A stretch of DNA of 64,000 nt from Yponomeuta sedellus (taxonomy: Eukaryota; Arthropoda; Insecta; Lepidoptera; Yponomeutidae), in the NCBI GenBank assembly GCA_934045075.1, contig OW203751.1:3235822-3299821 (forward strand), read 5' to 3'. Below are positions 55,281 to 64,000 of this stretch, one piece after another. The translations under genes and the position numbers were made by a program. The notes under the pieces were generated by a model. That model was not told the origin of the DNA. It did no database searches and saw only the letters and a list, made by a program, of their open reading frames with translations. Each line of letters starts with the position of its first letter. Position 1 is the stretch's first letter.

Positions 55281-55817
55281 ACTGGGCACTGTGCGCGAGG
55301 GCTCCGGTGTGTTCATTGAGATCCCGGAGCCCTCCTCCACACGCACGGATAGGGCCACCGGGGGGGTTTTAGTTGGTTAAAATCCTACATGACCCGGCGT
55401 TTCCCCCAGGAAGTCAGGTATCTTTGGAAGATTTCCCCCCCCCCGTCAACAAAAAAAAGGTACCTACTTAATGATTACATGCCTGAGAGACTGAGTGCCC
55501 ACCATATTCATACGGCCAGATGGGCAGTGCATAGAATATACTAAAACTGTATTTACAGAACAATTTTAAATACCCACGTTCATGAATAAACGATACTTTA
55601 TAAAACGTCGCCTTGGCAAGCCTAGCCTTAGCCATGACCATTTCTTCCATTGCCTTCCAGCTGCATCAATAATGTAAGTAATTGACTCAAAACATCGGGT
55701 CGCTGATTCACTCCTCAAATACCACTGTAATAAGTTTAATGGCCGAATAAACACTTGCTTATATTTATCAAACAACACTGGTAACTTGTTGCTTAAATAT
55801 AGACTGACCACAATTTC

Positions 55818-56250
55818 TAAGGCTGGACGCATGCTGAGACGCAGGCGACGCAGCACAGCACAGCGCAGCGCATAGCAGCGAATCTATTGTAAAGCATGGA
55901 ACGCCATTGAGCTACGTACGCTGCGGCGCAGGCACGTGCGACGCAGACATGTGTCTGCCCTGCTCTGCGTCTCGTAGTGCCGGCACAGATAAGATTTCTG
56001 CGCGACGTGTGCACGTCGAGGCATGTTTACCTACTAATAATTTTGTTACAATGACAGAACATTAATTGAATTAAGTTCGCTGATGCTGTAAACCTTGTTT
56101 GTGTGATACAAATCATCCAGACTATTCAAAAAGACATTGAAAGAGTTATTATGGGTGAGAATTGTCAAAGAATGGAGCGAATATTTGCGTCGCTGCTTGC
56201 GGTGGGGGCCTATGTTTGCCTCAATTGCCCTGCCCTGTACTGAACCCCGC
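55818..56250. mobile_element. Harbinger-like MITE, second copy
   Basis: TAA followed by GGCTGGACGCATGCTGAGAC. It matches the inverse of 37628-38064 for most of its length, but the far terminal repeat is lost near 56250. Confidence 0.7.
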
Positions 56251-56450
56251 CTGAGCAGGTCATCTAAAAAGCACAATGCCTAGGTAGCAAAATGCCTAAA
56301 ACGAATGTCTAAAATGCAAAATGCCTGATAAGCAAATAACATTAACATTATATCGCCTCTGATTTAAAACATCTTAAACGCAAAATGCCTGCATGACAAA
56401 ATGATTAAACCTCTGGTTGCCTATGCTGTATAATGTCTAAAACGCAAAAT

Positions 56451-56714
56451 CTCATCTCATCTCATCTCGCCTCGTCTCGTCTCGTCTCGTCTCGTCTCGT
56501 CTCGTCTCGTCTCGTCTCGTCTCGTCTCGTCTCGTCTCGTCTCGTCTCGTCTCGTCTCGTCTCGTCTCGTCTCGTCTCGTCTCGTCTCGTCTCGTCTCGT
56601 CTCGTCTCGTCTCGTCTCGTCTCGTCTCGTCTCGTCTCGTCTCGTCTCGTCTCGTCTCGTCTCGTCTCGTCTCGTCTCGTCTCGTCTCGTCCCGTCTCGT
56701 CTCGTCTCGTCTCT
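56451..56714. repeat. (CTCGT)n microsatellite, about 50 units
   Basis: Starts as CTCAT units and turns to nearly pure CTCGT with one CCCGT variant. The long ORF through it (SSRLVSSRLV...) is purely a product of the repeat. It is preceded by GCAAAATGCCTAAAAC-type short repeats (56275-56450). Confidence 0.98.
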
Positions 56715-57049
56715 TATAAATATCTTATAAATAAATTTATTAACACATACGTTTAGCTATAACTACGACAGTAGCAGTAGCCCCCATACAAGGTCGGGCC
56801 TGAATCGTGGTGGCCTAATTTCAATGTTAAAACTTATTAAAGCAAATTGTAAGAAAACGTGTTTACTACATGTATGTACTTATTTATATAAGGCCCGACT
56901 GCTTATCTCGACCTAAATTCGAACAATAACATTTTATTCCAAAGTCGAGTTCGATAACTTTTGGACGAGGTACGTGGTGTCGCCTCGTCTTGGCAACGTT
57001 TTTCATGAAAATGTTTTTGGTAAGATTTTGTTTTGATCGATCGATCGAT

Positions 57050-57222
57050 CGTTCAACCCTTGCATGCCCCCACTGCTGGGGCACGGGTCTCGTCCTGCAT
57101 CGCAGGAAGGTTAGGCCATACTCCACCACGGGGGCCAAGTCCGGGTTGGTAGAGGATTGTAAGACAGTGGCGGGCCTTACTGTCAGAAGTTATCAAGCCG
57201 CCCATAAGGCCTTTGACATTTT
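57050..57222 (-). mobile_element. 5S-SINE, 3' part
   Basis: Inverse 3' half: TGCCCCCACTGCTGGGGCAC ... CTTACTGTCAGAAGTTATCA. Flanked on the left by GATCGATCGATCGATCG. Confidence 0.75.
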
Positions 57223-57510
57223 GTCAAAACCCTAGCTCCATTTATTGTTCTAACAATATTAAACTGTAAAGCGTCTGCTATATTTTACTAATATTCTAAC
57301 CCTGCTGATATTATAATGTGTGACGTCTTTGGGTTTTAGGTTCCCCATCAGTCACGCGGTGGAATCCAGTTTATGAAAGGTTTTTTAAACCAACCAATGT
57401 CGAAGTGTCACTCCCGTGACTGACTCGTCATTGGCAGAAATAGTCGTCCAAATTTGGACCGATTTGAGTTGCCATTATTAAAAAAAGGCCTCTGACATGG
57501 TTTAACGACT

Positions 57511-57632
57511 TAGGGCCGCTTGCACAGTTCCCTTAAATCTAGGTTTAGTACAATTTTGATTGTTTTTTTAATGAGAATCCGGTTGAAATGGGTTTAAATC
57601 TTGATTTAAGGACTTGTGCAAGTGGCTCTTAA
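57511..57632. mobile_element. Short TIR MITE
   Basis: TTAGGGCCGCTTGCACAGTT and inverse ACTTGTGCAAGTGGCTCTTAA, 122 bp in all, with imperfect arms that continue inward. Confidence 0.55.
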
Positions 57633-58124
57633 AAATTTTGTTTAAGTCAGCTAAAATTAGAACGGTGTAGATTTGTTTCGGAATATTTCCATTCAAACAA
57701 AATTCACGTACGTCCTCTGCGAGCCACGTAATTTAATACTAATAAATATTTAAATTTCTTTTGTACTCTTATGGCTAACGCACTTACAAACCTAACAATA
57801 CTTTTGCAACCACCTGTGTCTGTTCAAAGGTGGCTTCACACTCTCGCGAGTGTGTCTAGTGGAGGCTCCCGGCTGGCTGAAGCTCAAGCGGTAGCGAGCG
57901 GAGACTGTAAGAATGCTAGATAACCAAAGTTCAAAAAATGTGTTAGTACACTTTGTGACAGAAGGGCTACTACAGCGTAAAGGGTTATTTAGATGACAGT
58001 GAGTTCTGGAATTAAAGTCAGTACAATACATGTGTTCTATCTTCTATAATATAAAAATGAATCGCTGAATGTGTTGGTAAGCGCAAATCTCGAGAGCAGC
58101 TGAACCGAATTCGCTAATTCTATG

Positions 58125-58790
58125 TATTCTGTTTACGAGGGATGGAAAGTGTGAAGGTGATATAGAAAGAAGAGTAAAAGCGGGAAATTGTGTAAACGGT
58201 GCCTTGCACTCCATTGTGTGCAGCCGAAACATCTCCAAAAGAGCTAGATTGGCTATTCATAGTGGCGTGCTGGTCCCAACAATTATGTATGGTAGCGAAA
58301 CTTGGGTGTGGCACAAGAAGCAAGAAAGTAGAATTAATACAGTAGAAATGAGGTCCTTGAGAAGTATGTGTAGTGTTACTTTGAAAGAAAAGCCTAGTAA
58401 GTGATTCCGGTAACGATACAAAATGATGAAAGCTTTAGTTTAAAAAAATATAGACTACTTCACTTTACATATTTTCATTGATCAAATAAAACAGAGTTTA
58501 CTTTTCTTAATATCATAGGTACGAGTTTTTTTGATAAAAACAAAAAAATCTGAAAAACCGGTTTCTTCTAAATTTAACTTTAGGTTGGTAAGGGACGTCC
58601 CAGGCCGACATATATCGGGGATGTATTAGCAAAGGGGAAGATAAAAAGTACCCGGAACTGGCGTGCGTGCATGCAACGACTTATGAACGTTAATGATGCG
58701 AAGGTGATCTGTCAGGGTCGTGGCAAGTGGCAGTCCCTGGTCTCTGCCTACCCCTCTGGGATGTAGGCTTGAGGTTATGTATGTATGTTA
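58125..58790 (+). pseudogene. RTE-like LINE, reverse transcriptase C-terminus
   Basis: Part one (to 58400) encodes RARLAIHSGVLVPTIMYG and SETWVWHKKQE, the region after the RT active site. An AT-rich insert follows (58400-58575). Part two encodes GRPRPTYIGDVL, RNWRACMQRLMNVNDAK and GKWQSLVSAYPSGM. Together they are one 5'-truncated LINE with an internal gap. Same family as 19008-19172. Confidence 0.75.
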
Positions 58791-58827
58791 ACTGGAAAAT
58801 ACCGGTACTAAACAAAATAACATAATA

Positions 58828-58965
58828 ACATAACATTCACATACAAGCACATACATTGCTTCTGACCCCACACTAGGATACCCTGTGTCGTGGGAACCAG
58901 AAACAACGACATCACAAACATGTAAACATCCAAGACCGGGGCTTTTTTTTTGTTCCCAGCCGAGA
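58828..58965 (-). mobile_element. tRNA-derived SINE (type C), body
   Basis: Inverse of the body of 34406-34600 (CTAGGATACCCTGTGTCGTG, GTAAACATCCAAGACC). The tRNA-like head is degraded. Confidence 0.65.
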
Positions 58966-59043
58966 TAATACCTAGTCGGTTCCCATCACCGGCCTGAATA
59001 ACCGACAACAGAACGTGATATGGGGAGCCAAGTTAAGGGTAAC

Positions 59044-59285
59044 TACAGTCTATTTATTCTTACTTGTCCAATTTAGTAAACAAGATTCTAACCTTAGAAT
59101 TAAGTTTAGATGCCTAAACTAGACATTTTCTCGCAAATTCATGAACTGTCATGAACTATGTTTATAAAAAGAGTGTTCCAGGTTACTTCATTTATGGAAA
59201 TATGGCAATTTTTAGACTAAAAAGTGACAGTTTAAGGGTAGAATCTTGTTTACTAAAATGGACAAGCAAGAATAAATAGACTGTA
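59044..59285. mobile_element. TIR MITE ('TACAGTCTATTTATTCTTA'), copy 1
   Basis: Ends TACAGTCTATTTATTCTTAC and inverse AAGAATAAATAGACTGTA; interior AAACAAGATTCTAACC / GAATCTTGTTTACT also inverted. Second copy at 62729-62991. TA at the edges suggests a Tc1/mariner-type element. Confidence 0.75.
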
Positions 59286-59289
59286 GAGC

Positions 59290-60430
59290 ATTGGCGAGTG
59301 AATCATCCACACACTCGCCCTCGCATCGCCTCGTCTTGCATCCTAGAGAGTGCGGAGCCATACCAAGTTAGCACACATGATATTCTTCTCCCTGCTTTGG
59401 CAAAATGCACTCTATGATTTTAGGAATATGGGGCTTAGTTCTAGGGTTAGCACCATTGCTTTCGTAAAATGCTCTCTATGATTTTGGCAATAAGGGGTTC
59501 TGGTCTGGGGTAGGCACGTAGGTAGCTAAGATGAACTGTATTTTTAAACATAATTTTCTAGATTGATCCCGTTTGGCCCAGTCACTTCTTCCGTCCACTT
59601 TCGATATTGTACATAGCCGCTATCTTCTTACTTCTTACAATATAAATGTGAAAGCTTGTAAATAGGTATGTATAGTTTATCTTCTTCTTCAGGCTATATT
59701 AGTCCACTGCTGGACATAGCCCTCTCCTAATGAGCGTCATAGCGCAAGGTTGTGCCATCATTGGGGGGTAATGCCCATAATCCCCATGCTGGGCATGCGG
59801 GTTGGGGATCGCAGTTTGGTGAAATTGTACTGCAGGGGGCGCTGCTGCCCACCCCCCGGTTTGTGTCCCTAAGTCCCCTTTTACGATACCCGCGGGATTA
59901 ATTTGTATGGTTTATAAATATGTATGTTTGATACTCAATCACGCCATAGCTGCTGAATGGATTGGGATGAAATTCTGGCACAGATATAGATTCTTCTTCA
60001 GGTTATATTAGTCCACTGCTGGACATAGCCCTCCCCCCCCTAATGAGGTCTATAGCGCAAGTTTGTGCCATCATTGGGGGGTAATGCCCATAAATTCTCT
60101 AGGCCGACACCACACAGCATTTACAGATATAGGTTATAGATGAAAATACTCTTTAATATAATGGATTTTATCAAAAATAATTACTTACAAGTTCAATAAA
60201 TATGCTACGCAGATAAAAAATACTAACATGTTGTTTGCCACATTGTGTGTGTTTGTGAAAGTGAGGGTGTGTTTGTGTATGTGTTTATGAGTGTGTGTGT
60301 GTGTGTGTGTATGAGAGGCAACTGAGGACTATTTGTCCAACAGTAATCTTCTTTTATAGTGGGGCTTTAAGGTTGCCTTTGAATAAATTATTACTTTGAA
60401 TAAATAATAAATGTGCAGAAGGTAGCTAGG
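59290..60430. other. Repeat fragments, no gene
   Basis: Contains LINE-tail-like repeats at 59681-59905 and 59992-60119 (CTTCAGGCTATATTAGTCC family) and a GT microsatellite near 60285-60312. No coding sequence is supported. Confidence 0.55.
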
Positions 60431-60431
60431 T

Positions 60432-60620
60432 ATCAACGCTTGGATCTCCCCACTGCTGGGGCGCGGGTCTCTTCCTGCATCGCAGGAAGGTTAGGCCATA
60501 CCTCACCACGGGGGCCAAGTCCGGGTTGGTGGAGGATTGCAAGACAGTGGTGGGCCTAACGGTCAGAAGTTATCAAGCCGCCCATAAGGCTTCTGACATG
60601 GCTCAACGACTGCCGTTACA
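60432..60620 (-). mobile_element. 5S-SINE, 3' part
   Basis: Inverse 3' part: CCCCACTGCTGGGGCGCGGG ... GTCAGAAGTTATCAAGCCGC ... GACTGCCGTTACATGA. Confidence 0.75.
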
Positions 60621-61160
60621 TGATTTATTTGCAGAAGGCAGAATCTTAAAGACAAGTGGTTTTGAAGCCGCTTTTAACTACCCAAATGGCTTGTTATACT
60701 TACTTTAGTTATTATGATAATAAAATTCATCTTCATGTTTCGTTCTGTGTCCGTGTTGGAATCATTTTTGAATCGATTGTTGTGGGAGACAGATGTACCT
60801 ACTTTCAAAGTTTGATTCCTCGTTTGCAGTTACCTTAATAACGTTTAAATTACTTTCCAAACTTTGCTGCAGTGAGTAGCGACTGAACCTAGTCTCGCTG
60901 AGACAAATCCTCTCCGGCTAGGAGCAAATTCGTGAATCGCCTCTGAAGCCGATGTGGAGTAAAATGTGAGTGTTGCTCGTGTAACTAACTAACAGAGCAA
61001 TAAATATGTAGATGAATAGAAAGCATAGGCAGAAAAAAGGATTAATACCGTGATACACGCATTTCAGAGTAATAAGCAATAGGTAAATTTTATGTAATTG
61101 TATATAATAGTGTGTATTTTATGTTTATGTATTTGGTATAGTTTATGATATAAAATAGGT
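60621..61160. other. No gene seen
   Basis: Mostly AT-rich. A short frame (KTSGFEAAFNYPNGLLY) at 60650-60700 has no recognised relatives. Confidence 0.4.
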
Positions 61161-62577
61161 ACTAGCTGAACCAGCGAACGCGAACTACGTACCGCCTAAC
61201 AGTCGATTCTCTATTTTTTTTATTTTTCCCTCCGTAAGAACCATCCTCGTACTTCAAGGAATATTCTAAAAAAAGAATTAGCGAAATCGCTTCAGCTGCT
61301 CTCGAGATTTGCGCTTACCAACACATTTAGGGATTCATTTTTATACTATAGAGAAGATTAGCTGACCCAGCGAACCGCCTTTAGGTACTACGAAGTTTTA
61401 TTTTTTTTATTTTTCCCTCCGTAATAACCATCCTCGTTCTTCAAGGAATATTCTAAAAAAAGAATTAGCGAAATCGGTTCAGCTGCTCTCGAGATTTGCG
61501 CTCACTAACACATTTAGGGATTCATTTTTATATTATAGAAGACTAGCTGACCCAGCGAACCGCCTTTAGGTACGTCGATGTTTTTTTTTTATTTTATTTT
61601 TCCCTCCGTAAGAACCATCCTCGTACTTCAAGGAATATTCTAAAAAAAGAATTAGCGAAATCGCTTCAGCTGCTCTCGAGATTAGAAGACTAGCTGACCC
61701 AGCGAACCGCCTTTAGGTACGTCGATGTTTTATTTTTTTTATTTTTCCCTCCGTAATAACCATCCTCGTTCTTCAAGGAATATTCTAAAAAAAGAATTAG
61801 CGAAATCGGTTCAGCTGCTCTCGAGATTTGCGCTCACTAACACATTTAGGGATTCATTTTTATATTATAGAAGACTAGCTGACCCAGCGAACCGCCTTTA
61901 GGTACGTCGATGTTTTATTTCTTTTATTTTTCCCTCCGTCAGAACCATCCTCATTCTTCAAGGAATATTCTAAAAAAAGAATTAGCGAAATCGCTTCAGC
62001 TGCTCTCGAGATTAGAAGACTAGCTGACCCAGCGAACCGCCTTTAGGTACGTCGATGTTTTATTTTTTTTATTTTTCCCTCCGTAATAACCATCCTCGTT
62101 CTTCAAGGAATATTCTAAAAAAAGAATTAGCGAAATCGGTTCAGCTGCTCTCGAGATTTGCGCTCACTTACACATTTAGGGATTCATTTTTATATTATAG
62201 AAGACTAGCTGACCCAGCGAACCGCCTTTAGGTACGTCGATGTTTTATTGTTTTTATTTTTCTCTCCGTAAGAACCATCCTCTTACTTCAAGGAATATTC
62301 CAAAAAAAGAATTAGCGAAATCGGTTCAGCTGCTCTCGAGATTTGCGCTTACCAACACATTTAGGGAGTCATTTTTATATTATAGAAGACTAGATGACCC
62401 AGCGAACCGCCTTTAGGTACGTCGATGTTTTATTTTTTTTATTTTTCTCTCCGTAATAAGTAATAACCATCCTCGTTCTTCAAGGAATATTCTAAAAAAA
62501 GAATTAGCGAAATCGGTTCAGCTGCTCTCGAGATTTGCGCTTACCAACACATTCAGCGATTCATTTTTATATTATAG
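61161..62577 (+). repeat. Tandem array of a dispersed repeat, 8 units
   Basis: Units start (A)CTAGCTGACCCAGCGAAC at about 61161, 61358, 61542, 61689, 61874, 62019, 62204 and 62389. Lengths are about 197, 184, 147, 185, 145, 185, 185 and 188. Short units lose the segment from ATTTGCGCTC to TTTTTATATT, and the order long-short-long-short gives a dimer period of about 330 bp. Confidence 0.9.
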
Positions 62578-62728
62578 ATAATTAATTTCTATACCAAGTA
62601 CATAAACATAAAATACACACTATTATATATAGGTACACACTTCTATTACTTAAAGGTATTATCCTAGAATAGCCGGCATATTATTAAAATAAGTCCAGCT
62701 CGTTCACTCAAATCGGTAACAAAATAGG

Positions 62729-62991
62729 TACAGTCTATTTATTCTTAGGTACTTGTACAATGTAGTAAACAAGATTCTAACCTAAAAATTGAGATTAGAT
62801 GCCTAAACTAGACATTTTATCGCAAATTCATGAACTATCATGAACTTTGTTTATAAAATTGGCAGCGTGTTATCTAAGAGTGTTCCAAGTTACTTCATTT
62901 ATGGAAATATGGCCGTTTCGGACTAAAAAGTTACAGTTTACGGGTAGAATCTTGTTTACTAAATTGGACAAGTAAGAATAAATAGACTGTA
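62729..62991. mobile_element. TIR MITE ('TACAGTCTATTTATTCTTA'), copy 2
   Basis: Second copy of 59044-59285, slightly longer (contains GGCAGCGTGTTATCTAAGAG missing from copy 1). Confidence 0.75.
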
Positions 62992-63091
62992 CCTACCAAC
63001 CGCAATTCATATTTTCTAGACTCGTCATACAACATAATGAAGGACTAATTTGGGCAATTCCTGAGACACCTTATGATGTATTATTATATAG

Positions 63092-63205
63092 GTAGATAGA
63101 TATATAGAATATTCTTTATTGCATGTACACCAAGGATTACACATAAGAGACTTATAAAATAACAGTACAGTAGAAGTGGCGGCCTTATTACTAAAAGTAA
63201 TAAAT
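63092..63205 (-). repeat. LINE-type tail
   Basis: GAATATTCTTTATTGCATGT ... GTGGCGGCCTTATTACTAAA, as in 23441-23560. GATA-rich edge. Confidence 0.6.
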
Positions 63206-63373
63206 AAGTAGGTATTTACCTATTAATATAAAAATAAGTTCCCATAAAAAAAATTGCTTGGTTTGACTGTAGGAGCAGTCTCGTTTAAAACAATAGTTTT
63301 ACCAGAAATTATTTATGGCAATTTAAATAAAAAAAATGCACATTAGCATTTTCTATCAATATCCTTAGCATTG

Positions 63374-63741
63374 AAGTGCTCGTGGCCTATATAGTGGTAC
63401 CGAGCGATTGGGATCAATCACTTGAGTTAAGCAACAACAGGCGCGGTCAGGTGCTGGATGGGTGATTATCCCTCACCTACCGCCAGTGGCATTTTACCCG
63501 AGCGTTTCCGTGCTTCGCAAAGCATGTTAAACCGTTGGTGCCGGCAGTCATGTAATGGCAGTCGTTAAGCCATGCCAGAGGTCTTAGGGATAGCTTGATA
63601 ACTTCTGACAGTAAGGCCCGCCACTGTCTTACAATCCTCCACCAACTCGGACTTGGCCCCCGTGGTGGAGTATGGCCTAACCTTCCTGCGATGCAAGAAG
63701 AGACCCGTGCCCCAGCAGTGGGGACATACAAGGGTTTGATA
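63374..63741 (+). mobile_element. 5S-SINE, full copy
   Basis: Head CTTGAGTTAAGCAACAACAG and GATGGGTGAT, end GGGGACATACAAGGGTTTG. Confidence 0.8.
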
Positions 63742-63912
63742 TTCATACTCTTACTTAACTTTAATTTTCGGATTCTTAGCAATGTTTTGCAACTGTACAT
63801 ATAGTTGCTATGTTAAATTGATAAGGCGTTTTGTAGCACCTAAGCCCTCCGATGCCTCGAAAGGCACGTTAAGCCGTTCCAGAAATTGCGCGCTTTTCTT
63901 GTGCAGAGTAGG

Positions 63913-64000
63913 TACAGTCTGTTAGCTTTTAGAATATACCTCGGCCACTATCGGATAGAATCGGATGCATCCGTGTAGTAATAGAAATATCGGAACTAAT
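63913..64000. mobile_element. TIR MITE, cut by window edge
   Basis: Left end of the 19404-19667 family (TACAGTCTGTTAGCTTTTAG ... AATCGGATGCATCCGTG). The other end lies beyond the window. Confidence 0.6.

Noticed and set aside
56433..56756. 107-residue SSRLV repeat protein
   Set aside because: It is entirely the translation of a (CTCGT)n microsatellite.

Overview
The window looks like nuclear DNA of an insect, most probably a moth or butterfly. Genes are split by small introns with GT-AG borders. The space between exons is packed with short interspersed elements, fold-back MITEs and 5'-truncated LINE tails of kinds common in Lepidoptera (5S-rRNA-derived SINEs, tRNA-derived SINEs, RTE-like LINE tails, CR1/Jockey-like LINEs). 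No bacterial operon, CRISPR array or rRNA operon is present. The species call is inference from repeat style, not from a marker gene.

Two host genes can be supported. (1) A zinc-finger gene on the + strand at 10324-12534 encodes 736 residues with 14 C2H2 fingers in one exon. A 3' splice site directly before the start codon implies an upstream non-coding exon. (2) A 22-exon gene on the + strand from 24227 to 53524 was assembled here exon by exon. All 22 junctions keep phase and give a 938-residue protein of the IQ-motif and AAA-domain family (IQCA1 / dynein regulatory complex subunit 11), a ciliary and sperm-flagellar axoneme protein. Only 2.8 kb of its 29.3 kb is coding. The rest is introns filled with mobile elements, several ending within 15-50 nt of a 3' splice site. 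Two exons (2 and 16) have their splice donor tandemly duplicated. A THAP-type zinc-finger exon lies inside intron 16 (47185-47378) and may be a nested gene or a transposon relic.

Layout: 1-3400, MITEs, a possible BED-finger relic and a tRNA-derived SINE; 3453-7890, a nearly full CR1/Jockey-like LINE on the - strand with ORF1, endonuclease and reverse transcriptase regions and two frame breaks; 7889-8755, an older LINE end interrupted by tRNA-derived fold-back elements; 8803-10171, LINE tail, dispersed repeat and 5S-SINE; 10315-12718, zinc-finger gene; 13185-23900, a repeat district with two 5S-SINEs, inverted LINE tails, a nested MITE cluster (16.6-17.9 kb) and a 2.1-kb inverted repeat (20.4-22.6 kb); 24227-53524, the DRC11 gene; 53.8-54.4 kb, a degenerate tandem repeat in its 3' flank; 55-64 kb, repeats only, including a (CTCGT)n tract of about 260 bp and a tandem array with higher-order structure at 61.2-62.6 kb.

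The two host genes show no functional link. I found no multi-gene system. The most notable biology is how mobile elements and local duplications have reshaped the splice-site neighbourhoods of the DRC11 gene.
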